Source: Limihaloglobus sulfuriphilus
Lineage (GTDB): Bacteria > Planctomycetota > Phycisphaerae > Sedimentisphaerales > Sedimentisphaeraceae
Reading direction: 5' to 3'
Assembly (NCBI RefSeq): GCF_001999965.1
Contig: NZ_CP019646.1
Span: forward strand, 992,001 to 1,056,000
DNA length: 64,000 bases
Shown: in pieces, positions 36,499 to 45,598 of the stretch
Layout: each line of letters starts with the position of its first letter
Numbering within the stretch: position 1 is the stretch's first letter
Notes under the pieces: model-generated
The model's input: the letters and a program-made list of their open reading frames with translations, nothing else
Database searches by the model: none
What the model was told of the DNA's origin: nothing
Position numbers and translations under genes: made by a program

Positions 36499-38481
36499 AT
36501 GAGTTGTAATCGATTAAAGTCGGCATTGTTTTTTATATGTGCTTCGTTCTCAGCTTTAAGCGCTCAGACAAATATCGCTTTCGAGAATGTTGTCATGGGC
36601 ACAGAAATAACAAATCTTGTTCCTCAAGGTGGCTTTGAGTCCGGAACTTATGGCTGGAACCATATTTCAGGCCACGTAGATACTGCCGCCGGGCCTGCTG
36701 AGCTCTGCGTTCCGCTTTCTTGCGGCAACGGCATCCTGCAAGGGTATATAGACAATAATGATACACTTGGGCAAGTGCGTCGCGAAATTACTATACAAGG
36801 CGGCGAGGAAATGGTAATAAGTGCTTATCTTTGGAATCTCAGCGATGATACGCACAAGATTGATGTTGTAGTAGTTGACCTCAACGACGAGAGCTGGGAA
36901 GGCCAGCTCGTTCTCTACAGCTACAATCAGGGTTGCCGTGATGGCGTATTCTGCTACCAGTCATTCACGCCGCCGGCCGGAACCCATAATGTAACACTCA
37001 GGTGTTTTTATAACGGCGTTACCGCAGATGACGATAACTGGCCTGACTATCCTGTTGCCGCGATGTGGGACAATATTGCGATTACTCCGGCTTCGGCATT
37101 TCAGCCTCCCTCGAACGATTTGGGCGGCTACAGTCCCGGAGATATCAATCTTGACGGGTTTGTAAATATCGGAGATTTCCAGTTACTGGTCGCCGAATGG
37201 CTCGAGTCAGAGGGCTGCATATATTCGGATATAAACAAAGACGGTACTGTAAACTCAAGAGACTTCGACTCTATTTCAAAAGAATGGGACGGCAATACCG
37301 ATTCAGAGTGGAACCAGACGCTTACCGGCAGCGTTATGTGCGGCTATCAGGGCTGGTTTAACTGTCCAGATGACGGTGCTAACCGCGGCTGGGTACACTG
37401 GGGAAGCAATAACAGATTCGAGCCGGGTTACTGTACAATAGACCTCTGGCCGGATATCAGCGAGTATGAGCCTGATGAGCTTTTCCCATCGGGGTTTAAG
37501 TACGAAAATGGTGAGACTGCTTATGTATTCAGCTCTTATAACCGCAAAACAGTGTTGCGGCATTTCAAATGGATGCGGGACTACAACATTGACGGCGCCT
37601 ACCTCCAGAGGTTTGCCACTGAAACTTACGGAGGCACATCTCTAAACCACCGCGACACGGTGCTGGCCCACTGCAAAGAAGCCGCCAACCTCTATAAACG
37701 CAAGTATGTTATGATGTATGACCTCTCAGGCCTGGGTGAAACCGGCACCTTTCAGGTAATCCGGGACTGGAAACGTCTCGTTGATGTTTACGGACTGACA
37801 AAAGACCCTGACGACAAGGCTTACGCTCATCACAACGGCAAGCCGGTTATCGCTGTATGGGGAATCGGGTTCAATGACAGGGCATACACTCTTGAGGAGT
37901 GCAAATCGCTGTTGAATTTCTTCAGAGCCGACCCTGATTATGGCGGAATGACAATTATGGTCGGCATACCCAGCTACTGGAGAACGCTTGGAAAGGACTG
38001 CGTAAACGATCCGTATCTTTTTGAGGTACTCGAAGAAGCGGATATACTAAGCCCGTGGGCGGTAGGACGATATTCAAATACAAGCGGTGTAAACAGTTAC
38101 GCAAATAACGTGTGGATACCCGATATGCAGTGGTGCCAATCACACTCAAAGGAATACCTGCCGGTAGTCTTCCCCGGTTTCAGCTGGTATAATCTGCACG
38201 GGGGCACACTGGACCAGATCCCCAGACGCGGCGGCCAATTCCTGTGGGAGCAGTATTACAAAACAATCAAAGACGCAGGAGTTTCGATGGTGTACCAGGC
38301 AATGTTCGACGAGGTTGACGAGGCGACGGCTATATTTAAGTGCACCAACAATCCGCCTGTAGGATCTTTTATAGACTATGAAGGGCTGCCCAGCGATCAT
38401 TACCTTTGGCTGGTCGGCCAGGCAGCAAAGATGCTTCGGGGTGAGATACCTGTAACTTCTACAATTCCAATACGTGATTAA
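36499..38481 (+). CDS. Secreted GH71/99-like glycoside hydrolase with CBM-like domain and dockerin
   Basis: A 660-residue exported enzyme with an AAGGA ribosome site. A signal peptide (1-22) is followed by a beta-sandwich carbohydrate-binding-like domain (about 30-200), a dockerin-type pair (about 213-265; GDINLDGFVNIGDF and SDINKDGTVNSRDF) and a barrel (about 275-655). The barrel belongs to the GH71/99-like group: GYQGWF, WVHWG, IDLWPDISEY, AYVFSSYN, GAYLQRF, MMYDLSGL, VIAVWGIGF and FPGFSWYN. GH99 enzymes are endo-alpha-mannosidases and GH71 enzymes alpha-1,3-glucanases; this group is not well characterised. With GH38 and a sulfatase nearby, an alpha-mannan-like substrate is suspected. The stop lies ten bases before the start of a paralogue lacking the accessory domains. 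Confidence 0.85.
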   Translation: MSCNRLKSALFFICASFSALSAQTNIAFENVVMGTEITNLVPQGGFESGTYGWNHISGHVDTAAGPAELCVPLSCGNGILQGYIDNNDTLGQVRREITIQGGEEMVISAYLWNLSDDTHKIDVVVVDLNDESWEGQLVLYSYNQGCRDGVFCYQSFTPPAGTHNVTLRCFYNGVTADDDNWPDYPVAAMWDNIAITPASAFQPPSNDLGGYSPGDINLDGFVNIGDFQLLVAEWLESEGCIYSDINKDGTVNSRDFDSISKEWDGNTDSEWNQTLTGSVMCGYQGWFNCPDDGANRGWVHWGSNNRFEPGYCTIDLWPDISEYEPDELFPSGFKYENGETAYVFSSYNRKTVLRHFKWMRDYNIDGAYLQRFATETYGGTSLNHRDTVLAHCKEAANLYKRKYVMMYDLSGLGETGTFQVIRDWKRLVDVYGLTKDPDDKAYAHHNGKPVIAVWGIGFNDRAYTLEECKSLLNFFRADPDYGGMTIMVGIPSYWRTLGKDCVNDPYLFEVLEEADILSPWAVGRYSNTSGVNSYANNVWIPDMQWCQSHSKEYLPVVFPGFSWYNLHGGTLDQIPRRGGQFLWEQYYKTIKDAGVSMVYQAMFDEVDEATAIFKCTNNPPVGSFIDYEGLPSDHYLWLVGQAAKMLRGEIPVTSTIPIRD

Positions 38482-38491
38482 GGATTATAAA

Positions 38492-39859
38492 ATGCAGAGA
38501 AAAATGTACATGGCTCTAATTTTCGTTTCAGTTTTGATGACTCTCCAGGCGGCGAGGCTTGATCCTGACAAACAGTCGAAAAACGAAATATTCACAATGA
38601 CAAACACGCAGGTCGCCCAAAAAACTCTATCTCCATATACTGGCGTAACTGAACACAAATCAAACCCCGACACTCTCAAAGGCAAGGTGATGACCGGCTA
38701 TCAGGGCTGGTTTACAACCCCCGGCGATGGTTCCGGCATGGAGTGGTTCCACTGGGGCCTGCCGACATCCTCGCCTTCAAAAGATTTCAGGCCCGGCAGG
38801 TGCTCTATTGATCTCTGGCCGGACATGAGTGAATATCCCCAAAGTTCAAAAGTGGCGACGGAATTCAAGCATAAAGACGGTTCAACCGCATACGTATTCA
38901 GCTCAAACGATCCTGATGCTGTAAACCTGCATTTTAGATGGATGAACGAATATGGGATAGACGGAGCGTTCGTACAAAGGTTTGCTGCGCAGACTTTTAA
39001 AAACTACGAGTACCACAATGTCAATAATGTTCTAAGCAACTGCAGGGCCGCCGCCAACAGGAATGGGCGAGCTTATGCCCTTATGTATGACTTGTCCGGT
39101 CTCCAAGAGGGCCAGATTGAAAACGTTATAAAGGACATCATAATTCTTCGGGAGAAAATGAAGTTGGCTTGTGACCCGGCGGACAGGGCCTATCTTCATC
39201 ATAAAGGCAAGCCTGTTATAGCGGTTTGGGGAATCGGTTTCAAAAACAGAGGCTACACTCTCAATGAATGCCGGCGGCTTGTGGATTTTCTGAAAAACGA
39301 CAAAGAGTACGGCGGCTTTACAGTTATGCTCGGCGTTCCCACGTTCTGGCGGACTTTAGAGAACGACTCTGTAGAAGAGGAGCAGTTCCATGAAATAATC
39401 AAAATGGCCGATATAATCAGCCCGTGGATGGTAGGCCGCTACGGCCGGATAGAAGATGTTGATAGTTTCTGCAAGCCGCTTTGGATGAAGGATATTCAGT
39501 GGTGCCGGGAAAATGCCAAGGACTATATGCCGGTTCTTTTCCCCGGCTTTAGCTGGTATAATCTTCAAGGCGAGAAATTTGACCATATCAAGCGGCAGAA
39601 GGGCAAATTCCTTTGGAAACAGTATTACACCGCTGTAGAGTGCGGCGCCGAGATGATCTACCAGGCTATGTTTGACGAAGTAGATGAGGCTACCGCTATA
39701 TTCAAATGCACCAATAATCCGCCTGTTGGAGGAAAGTCAAAATTTCTCACATACGAAGGTCTGCCCAGTGACCACTACCTTTGGCTGGTTGGCCAGGGAG
39801 GAAAAATGCTCAGGCAGGAGATACCCCTTAGTGAGACGATTCCTGAGCGGGATAACTGA
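38492..39859 (+). CDS. Secreted GH71/99-like glycoside hydrolase, tandem paralogue
   Basis: A 455-residue protein from the ATG at 38492, which follows AAGG and opens a signal peptide (MQRKMYMALIFVSVL...). An ATG six codons earlier would overlap the upstream gene. After a short linker the barrel (about 60-455) matches the preceding protein block by block: MTGYQGWF, WFHWGLP, IDLWPDMSEY, MYDLSGL, VIAVWGIGF, FPGFSWYN and YQAMFDEVDEATAIFKCTNNPPVG. It has no carbohydrate-binding domain or dockerin, so it is probably free in the periplasm while its partner is held at the surface. This suggests sequential cutting of the same polymer. It converges on the regulator gene with 22 bases between stops. Confidence 0.85.
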   Translation: MQRKMYMALIFVSVLMTLQAARLDPDKQSKNEIFTMTNTQVAQKTLSPYTGVTEHKSNPDTLKGKVMTGYQGWFTTPGDGSGMEWFHWGLPTSSPSKDFRPGRCSIDLWPDMSEYPQSSKVATEFKHKDGSTAYVFSSNDPDAVNLHFRWMNEYGIDGAFVQRFAAQTFKNYEYHNVNNVLSNCRAAANRNGRAYALMYDLSGLQEGQIENVIKDIIILREKMKLACDPADRAYLHHKGKPVIAVWGIGFKNRGYTLNECRRLVDFLKNDKEYGGFTVMLGVPTFWRTLENDSVEEEQFHEIIKMADIISPWMVGRYGRIEDVDSFCKPLWMKDIQWCRENAKDYMPVLFPGFSWYNLQGEKFDHIKRQKGKFLWKQYYTAVECGAEMIYQAMFDEVDEATAIFKCTNNPPVGGKSKFLTYEGLPSDHYLWLVGQGGKMLRQEIPLSETIPERDN

Positions 39860-39881
39860 GCTTCATGCCTTGAGTAAAGTT

Positions 39882-40958
39882 TTATTTCTTTGCAGGTGCA
39901 GGCCCTGTAGATTCGCCTTTATAGATCGCAGCTTCCGAAGGCTGGAGCAGCAGGGACCCTGTCCACGAAGAGGACGGATGGCGTATTCTGTCTATGCAGA
40001 CCTTGAGGTAGGGTGATGGGTCTATCATTTCGATTGAAGTTATGGACGGGTTGTAATATCTCGCGATACCTTCGTCATTGATAACACATACGCTGACATC
40101 CCTGCCGACAACTACGCCCCGATCCATAAATGCCCGCATAGCTCCGATCGCTGCGGGTGCCGTTGTGCAGAACAGAGCGGTTGACCTGAACCTTCCTGAG
40201 TCAATGATCGTGAGCATCTGCTTGTATGCCCCTGTAAGCGGCGTATCCGGATAAGAATAAGGAGTAAGTGCGTCTCCAAGCAGCCGACCGTTGATGTTGT
40301 GTACTGCCCGCCATAGATTCCACTGTTCTATTCGGCTGTTGATAACATTGTCCATTGTCTGGACGTTAAAACAGTCAACGCTCTTGTGTCCCAGCTCTCC
40401 CAGAATGTCGAGAATTTTCTGGACAAAATGAGATGGAAACAGGCAGATCGATTTTATGCCGTACATCGTCAAATCCTGGTCAAGTATAACAACTGACTCA
40501 TTTTCGGCCTGGAGATTTTTCATTACTCTGGCAGGGATATTTTCCGCGCTTGGATTGAGGAAGACAGCGTCGAAATTCTTCACTACATCAAGTATTATCG
40601 GGTCATCCCAATGTACAAACATAAAAGCCCTTATACGGACTTCGTAATCTTCCGCAGCGTTTTCTAAAGCAAGTCTCCACCTTTCTACGGAGCTTGAGGC
40701 AAATGAGGGCACCAGCAAGCCTACGCTGATGTGCTTCTCGTACTTTCTCTTGACAGCGAGCCTGCCGTTTGGCATTCGCTCGATAAGTCCCTTGTCAACA
40801 AGCCTTTCAAGAGCTTTACGGGCAGTCATGCGTGAGACTCCAAGTTCTTCACACAGCTCCCTCTCTGCCGGTATCCCGTCAAGAAGATAATCGCCGTGCT
40901 TTATCCTAAGCTCAAAAATCCTCTCGACCTGATCCGTTTTGGTACGTTTTGATGCCAT
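39882..40958 (-). CDS. GntR-type HTH / LacI-type ligand-binding transcriptional regulator
   Basis: A 358-residue AraR-like regulator. Residues 1-75 form a winged helix of GntR type (IPAERELCEELGVSRMTARKALERLVDKGLIERMPNG). Residues about 80-350 form a periplasmic-binding-protein-like effector domain of LacI/GalR type (VGLLVPSF, DAVFLNP, ALFCTTAPAAIGAMRAFMDRG, DVSVCVINDEG, PSITSIEM). Such proteins normally repress carbohydrate genes and release DNA on binding a sugar. It lies at the end of the glycan locus, converging on the GH71/99 pair. The palindromes at 32372, 36288, 36396 and 40981 are candidate sites, so it may control both arms of the locus and itself. Regulator type is sure; targets are inferred. 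Confidence 0.9.
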   Translation of the reverse strand: MASKRTKTDQVERIFELRIKHGDYLLDGIPAERELCEELGVSRMTARKALERLVDKGLIERMPNGRLAVKRKYEKHISVGLLVPSFASSSVERWRLALENAAEDYEVRIRAFMFVHWDDPIILDVVKNFDAVFLNPSAENIPARVMKNLQAENESVVILDQDLTMYGIKSICLFPSHFVQKILDILGELGHKSVDCFNVQTMDNVINSRIEQWNLWRAVHNINGRLLGDALTPYSYPDTPLTGAYKQMLTIIDSGRFRSTALFCTTAPAAIGAMRAFMDRGVVVGRDVSVCVINDEGIARYYNPSITSIEMIDPSPYLKVCIDRIRHPSSSWTGSLLLQPSEAAIYKGESTGPAPAKK

Positions 40959-40980
40959 AAGTGACGCCTTTTATATGTTA

Positions 40981-41028
40981 AACAAGTTTGTTGGTTAAAA
41001 ATGTATTATAAACTAATTTTGGTATATT
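40981..41028 (-). promoter_or_regulatory. Candidate autoregulatory sites of the GntR/LacI-type regulator
   Basis: AACAAGTTTGTT (40981-40992) is a perfect palindrome with a 2-base centre, 22 bases before the start. TTTTGGTATATT (41017-41028) repeats the box at 36305-36316. Confidence 0.45.
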
Positions 41029-41383
41029 AAACAAAAAAAGCTGGTTGATATCAATCAAATTAATAGACCAATACCAATAAACTGCGGGGAATGTACGTTT
41101 TCAGAGAGAAAATCCGTGATTTTATGCCCAAATTTTGTCCTTATTGGTTTACACCTGTCCCGCAAAGTTCGCCAAACCAGAAATTCTATACACTTTTGAA
41201 AGAGCAAATAGGGCTAAATCTGGAGTTTTATAATGGTCTCGTGGCCGGTTGACAATTACAACAGTATTCTTGAGAAAAAAGTAGGGCAGACCTAATGGAC
41301 TCAAAATGGACACAAATGCCTAAAAGACAGAAGTGTCAAAAAAAAGGCAAAACATAAAGTGCTTCTTTAAAAGACTTTACAAA
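41029..41383. other. Intergenic stretch without a recognisable gene
   Basis: About 355 bases between the regulator control region and tRNA-Arg. CCAATAA near 41073 and TTATTGG near 41141 are complementary but too far apart to be a confident hairpin. No gene is seen. Confidence 0.4.
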
Positions 41384-41457
41384 ACACACCCGACAGGATT
41401 CGAACCTGTGACCTACGGATTAGAAATCCGTTGCTCTATCCTACTGAGCTACGGGTG
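41384..41457 (-). tRNA. tRNA-Arg (anticodon UCU)
   Basis: Minus strand cloverleaf: acceptor GCACCCG pairing CGGGTGT (G-U at pair 1), D-arm GTAGCTCAGTAGGATAGAGC, anticodon stem ACGGA/TCCGT with loop TTTCTAA, T-arm CAGGTTCGAATCCTG. The loop gives anticodon TCT, reading AGA. CCA is not encoded. Confidence 0.95.
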
Positions 41458-41527
41458 CTTACCTTATGGTTAAACATAAGAATTTGAATAAAATACATAA
41501 AATAAATGGTTTTGCAAGACATTATTT

Positions 41528-41950
41528 TTACAAAAAACGATATTTAAAAATTGTGTAAACCCACGAAACAAGCCCGATGATGAAAATGCAGACAAAAACA
41601 ATTGCCAGCCTTTTGCCGCGACGTAATTCCCTGTAAAAGAGGGTCTTATGTCCAAAAAGCTCGGCTGCAGAGCATATGCCAGAGACGCTGAGAATCGCCG
41701 CTAACATAAAGCCTGCCGGCTGAACGGTCAAGGAAGATATAAATCTGCCCCTGAAAAAGAAACTAAATGACCGGGTCATTCCGCAAAATGGACAGGGGAG
41801 GTTGTATTTACGTTTGAAACCGCAGATTCCAAATAATGATTCCGCGGACAAAACGCCCATGCCAATTAGGATAGAAAGCACCAAGGCCGCAACAGCAGCC
41901 GCTACGATGAAAAGGTGCAATTTCCAGTTATGCGATATTCTTTTAGGCAT
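41528..41950 (-). CDS. DUF2752 membrane protein
   Basis: A 140-residue membrane protein with three or four hydrophobic helices. Between helices one and two it carries the DUF2752 signature CPFCGMTRSF, preceded by a second Cys pair region (GICGFKRKYNLPC). The function of the family is unknown; the Cys residues could bind metal or be redox active. It is a single gene between tRNA-Arg and the M48 protease, with no strong ribosome site. Family call is confident from the motif and topology. Confidence 0.82.
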   Translation of the reverse strand: MPKRISHNWKLHLFIVAAAVAALVLSILIGMGVLSAESLFGICGFKRKYNLPCPFCGMTRSFSFFFRGRFISSLTVQPAGFMLAAILSVSGICSAAELFGHKTLFYRELRRGKRLAIVFVCIFIIGLVSWVYTIFKYRFL

Positions 41951-42002
41951 AATGTTTTAGCCGAAGTCGATACTGCAGCGGGTGCACCGCTTAGTGTTTG
42001 TT

Positions 42003-42809
42003 TCAGCCGCGTTTATAGTACTGCATCGCCTCCGGCATTTGCCGGCGGATAGCCTGTACCCTTGATTCGTCAGAAGGGTGGGTACTCATCCACTCGTAAA
42101 CTTCCGGTCCCTGACTTCTTGCTGACATTTCCTGCCAGAAAGTCTCTGCAACTCTCGGATCGTATCCGGCGAGAGCCATAAAAATCATGCCCATCCTGTC
42201 AGCCTCATACTCGTGCTTTCTGCTGTAAGGCAGGACAAGAGCATACTGAGACGTCATGCCGTATGCCTGTTCGAAAATAGCCTGTGTCTGGCCGGAATAG
42301 TCCTTTATCGCAACCGACAAAGCAACACCTCCAAGCTGAGATGCAAGCTGATAACTCATTCTCTCGGCGCCGTGTTTTGCAACCGCATGGGCTATTTCAT
42401 GTGCAACAACAACTGCCAGCTTTTCTTCTGTGTCTGCCAGCTCCAGCAGCCCTGTATATACGACAACCTTGCCGCCGGGCATTGCCCAGGCATTGACCTG
42501 TTCGTTCTCTACAAGGTTGAACTTCCAGTCGAAGCTGTTCAAAAAGCCTGCCTCTCCCTTCATTCTGAAATATTCTTCGGTTGCCTTTTGTATATTGCTG
42601 CCGACACGTCTCACCATCGCAGCTGCCGAGGAGTCGCTGCTTAATTTGTTCTCTGATAAAAACTGCTGATACTGTTCGTCTGCCATCTGGTTTAAAGTGC
42701 TGTCGGGAACAACATTAAATTGTTTTCTACCAATAATTGGAACCTCGGCACATCCAAAAAAATACAAGCTGTTAACTGCCAGCAGCAGGGCTATTACATG
42801 TTTCTTCAT
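42003..42809 (-). CDS. M48 family zinc metalloprotease lipoprotein
   Basis: A 268-residue lipoprotein (lipobox ending at Cys20) of the BepA/LoiP-like M48 group. The active site is HEIAH (His137, Glu138, His141), with the third zinc ligand in the HEYEADRMG segment (Glu200). GRKQFNVVP after the lipid site and STHPSDESRVQAI near the C-terminus are typical of this group. These periplasmic proteases act in quality control of outer-membrane proteins. No TPR domain follows, unlike BepA. AAGGAAG precedes the ATG. Confidence 0.9.
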   Translation of the reverse strand: MKKHVIALLLAVNSLYFFGCAEVPIIGRKQFNVVPDSTLNQMADEQYQQFLSENKLSSDSSAAAMVRRVGSNIQKATEEYFRMKGEAGFLNSFDWKFNLVENEQVNAWAMPGGKVVVYTGLLELADTEEKLAVVVAHEIAHAVAKHGAERMSYQLASQLGGVALSVAIKDYSGQTQAIFEQAYGMTSQYALVLPYSRKHEYEADRMGMIFMALAGYDPRVAETFWQEMSARSQGPEVYEWMSTHPSDESRVQAIRRQMPEAMQYYKRG

Positions 42810-42944
42810 TTTATAACTTCCTTAATTTCACTTATTTGCAAAAGTTTATCATATCATACTATCTCTGAGAGAGCTTTTCAAGATAAAATATCTACTCTTC
42901 TCGCCGGCAATACATATTTGCATAAGATAGTATTACCAGGCAAA

Positions 42945-43496
42945 TCAGTGCAGCAGCATCTTGATTCCAAGAATTATCAAAACCGCGCCGCCGAAAATTT
43001 CGGTCTTGTTTTCAAACATATGCCCAAATCGGGTGCCCATATAGAAACCCGCAAACGACAGCATGAAAGTAACAACCCCTATGCCTGCAACAGCAATCCA
43101 GATGTGCGAAGTGACCAATGATATGGTAAGCCCAACAGCAAGCGCATCGATACTGGTTGCCACAGCCAGAGTAAAAAGTGCCGGCAGGGATTCAGCCATT
43201 GGTTTTTTTTCAGTTTCTTCCAACTTAAACGCCTCATAAATCATTTTGCATCCGATGGCTGTCAATATCAAAAAGCCAGCCCAGTGCTGATATGGTGAAA
43301 TATACCTTTTAACGGTAAGCCCGCAGATCCAGCCGATTACTGGCATAGCAAACTGAAAAAAGCCAAAGATACCTGCAAGCCGCAAGGCGTGCGGGAAATG
43401 AAACCGTTTGTAAACCGTTCCGCAAGCGACAGATACAGAAAAAGCGTCCATTGCAAGTCCTACGGCTATCAAAAGAATGGTGAAAAGCTCATTCAC
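42945..43496 (-). CDS. mntP: Manganese efflux pump MntP
   Basis: A 183-residue membrane protein with six helices arranged as two similar halves, the normal length of MntP. Conserved acidic segments are AVGLAMDAFSVSVA in helix 1 and VATSIDALAVGL in helix 4, which hold the metal-binding aspartates. It exports Mn2+ from the cytoplasm. The start overlaps the rsmE stop by eight bases and GAGGAA precedes it, so the two genes are cotranscribed, although their functions are unrelated. I saw no yybP-ykoY riboswitch in the short upstream region. Confidence 0.92.
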   Translation of the reverse strand: MNELFTILLIAVGLAMDAFSVSVACGTVYKRFHFPHALRLAGIFGFFQFAMPVIGWICGLTVKRYISPYQHWAGFLILTAIGCKMIYEAFKLEETEKKPMAESLPALFTLAVATSIDALAVGLTISLVTSHIWIAVAGIGVVTFMLSFAGFYMGTRFGHMFENKTEIFGGAVLIILGIKMLLH

Positions 43497-44238
43497 AGCT
43501 GTTCCTCTTACTGCATAGAATTGCGGAAGCTGAAAGGGCGGCAGTTTCAGTTCTGAGCACGTTTTTTGTTATACTTACACTGAAACAATCTCCAGCCGGA
43601 TAATGCCGCTTTATTAAGATCTCCTCTTCTTCCGTAAACCCGCCTTCGGGACCGACAAATATCACAATGTCTTCTTTTTGCCAATTGGGATCAAGCCTGT
43701 CAATGAAAATTGTATCCTCAGACAGACTCATCAGAGCAACCTTTAAAGAAGATGCCTCATTTATTCCGTCAGCAAGAAACTGTTCAAGCCTGACCGGCTG
43801 ACTGATTTTCGGCAGATACAGTCTTTTACATTGTTTCGCGGCAGCAACGGTAACGGCAGTAGTTTTTTCGATGAAGTTTTTTGCGTTTCCCTGCCGCACA
43901 CTTCTTTCAAAGAGTACCGGATAAATATAATCAACGCCTATTTCTGTTACCTTTGATGCTAACCAGTCCCAGCGGTTTCCTTTGGGAGGGCTTACTGCAA
44001 GAATTACTCTACCAACACTTCGCGGCGCTTCGAGAGTCTCTTCTGTTACATTTAACGTGACAGATCGCTTTGAAATATTCTCTGCAACCGCAACGCCAAG
44101 TCTGCCCCTGCCGTCAAAAACCTCTACAGGATCGCCCTGTTTTACACGCATTACAGTGGAGAGGTGTCGGGCTTCCGGTCCTGTCAATTCATTTTTGCCT
44201 TTTTGAAAACTTTCAATGTAATATCGAGATAAGGGCAT
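43489..44238 (-). CDS. rsmE: 16S rRNA (uracil1498-N3)-methyltransferase RsmE
   Basis: A 249-residue SPOUT-class methyltransferase counted from the ATG at 44238; a TTG at 44250 would add four residues and neither has a strong ribosome site. The N-terminal PUA-like part contains SRYYIES and LTGPEARHL. The SPOUT knot region has KGNRWDWLASKVTEIGV, SVRQGN, FVGPEGGFTEEE and the C-terminal LRTETAAL, which bind S-adenosylmethionine. It methylates N3 of U1498 in the decoding region of 16S rRNA. Length and motifs match the family. Confidence 0.93.
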   Translation of the reverse strand: MPLSRYYIESFQKGKNELTGPEARHLSTVMRVKQGDPVEVFDGRGRLGVAVAENISKRSVTLNVTEETLEAPRSVGRVILAVSPPKGNRWDWLASKVTEIGVDYIYPVLFERSVRQGNAKNFIEKTTAVTVAAAKQCKRLYLPKISQPVRLEQFLADGINEASSLKVALMSLSEDTIFIDRLDPNWQKEDIVIFVGPEGGFTEEEEILIKRHYPAGDCFSVSITKNVLRTETAALSASAILCSKRNSCE

Positions 44239-44292
44239 TTTTTTTGCCAAACAAATATGTGCTGGGCCGAAGGCTTCTTTGGGGCCCGGGTA

Positions 44293-45573
44293 TTAGATCT
44301 GTTCAGGCGCCACTAAATCTTCATATGTTTGCCGGCGGCGAATAACCTGGAATTTGTCTCCGTCAACAAGTATCTCCGGCAGCATCGGTCTGGCATTATA
44401 ATTACTGCCCATGGTGTGCCCATAAGCACCCGCAGTGAAAATACATAGCAAATCTCCCCGCTTGAGAGGAGGGAGTAAACGGTTCTTCGCAAAAAAGTCA
44501 GAACCTTCACATATAGGGCCTACAACGTCATATTTTGTGCATCCGCTGATATCCAGATCTTTAGTTCTTTTTTCGGGTACAAAGTTCTTTTCTACTTTTG
44601 CCGGCCAGATGAAGTGGAAAGCATCGTAAAGGGGGGGCCTGAGCAGGTCGTTCATGCCGGCATCAACAATGGCAAATTCCTTGGTACCGCCTTTCTTTAT
44701 GTATTGAACCTGGGTTGCGAGAATTCCGGCGTTTGCCGCAATGCTCTTGCCGGGCTCAAGTATGAGTTTGACATCCAGTTTCTTTATTATTGGCACTATA
44801 CCCACCGCGTATTCTTTGGCAGAAGGGCTGTAGCCCGTTTCGTAATCAGCACCGTAGCCGCCGCCAAGATCTACGGCTTCAATAGTGTGTCCGTTTTCAC
44901 GGAGTTTTTCAACGAGGTTGGCGGTTTTTTCGAGCGCTTCAACATACGGATCAATAGTATTGCCGCCGGAACCCAGGTGGACATGAAGGGCGCAGAGCTT
45001 TACACTGCCGTTGTCGGCATAATCGGCAAATACCTTTTGTGCCCGTTCTATGTCAACGCCAAACTTCGATTCTTTTTTCCCAGTGGTTATGAACGTATGA
45101 GTTTTCGGGTCAACATCAGGATTAACGCGAAGGGCGGCTTTGGCGGTGGTGTTTTTTTCTTTAGCTATTTTAATGAGATTTTCAAGCTCAGCTTCGCTTT
45201 CTATGTTGAAATACCCTATTCTCGCATCCAGGGCGTTTTTTATCTCCGCATCGGTCTTGCCTACACCGGCATAAACAACCTTTGACATATCCCCTCCTGC
45301 CTGCTGTACACGGAACAGCTCGCCGCCGCTTACGATATCAAAACCGCTGCCCATTTGAGCAAGATGCCTTAGAATGTTAATATTTCCGCACGCCTTCACA
45401 GAGTAGCATATAGTTGTATCTATCTCTGAATAAGCTTGTTGTATTTTCTTGAGGTGATCCAGAAATGTGTTTTTACAGTAAATATATGCCGGTGTGCCGA
45501 CTTTGTCTATAATGCTTTGAATTGATATGTCTTCTGCGTAAAGACGGCCGTCTTTATATTTAAATCCATCCAT
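44293..45573 (-). CDS. lysA: Diaminopimelate decarboxylase
   Basis: A 426-residue PLP enzyme of fold type III. The PLP lysine is Lys60 in CYSVKACGN. Also visible are LRVNPDVDPKTH, SKFGVD, HVHLGSGG, DLGGGYGADY (phosphate binding), EPGKSIAANAG and the C-terminal CEGSDFFAKNR active-site cysteine segment. It makes L-lysine from meso-diaminopimelate, the last step of lysine biosynthesis. The length is normal. It lies upstream of rsmE (42-base gap), and a stem-loop separates it from the RRM gene. Confidence 0.95.
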   Translation of the reverse strand: MDGFKYKDGRLYAEDISIQSIIDKVGTPAYIYCKNTFLDHLKKIQQAYSEIDTTICYSVKACGNINILRHLAQMGSGFDIVSGGELFRVQQAGGDMSKVVYAGVGKTDAEIKNALDARIGYFNIESEAELENLIKIAKEKNTTAKAALRVNPDVDPKTHTFITTGKKESKFGVDIERAQKVFADYADNGSVKLCALHVHLGSGGNTIDPYVEALEKTANLVEKLRENGHTIEAVDLGGGYGADYETGYSPSAKEYAVGIVPIIKKLDVKLILEPGKSIAANAGILATQVQYIKKGGTKEFAIVDAGMNDLLRPPLYDAFHFIWPAKVEKNFVPEKRTKDLDISGCTKYDVVGPICEGSDFFAKNRLLPPLKRGDLLCIFTAGAYGHTMGSNYNARPMLPEILVDGDKFQVIRRRQTYEDLVAPEQI

Positions 45574-45598
45574 TTTATTCTCCGTTTTTGTTTAAGAC

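Noticed and set aside
44614-45285. 223-codon plus-strand frame opposite lysA
   Set aside because: lysA on the minus strand has all catalytic motifs; the plus frame is rich in Phe and Tyr as expected from antisense.
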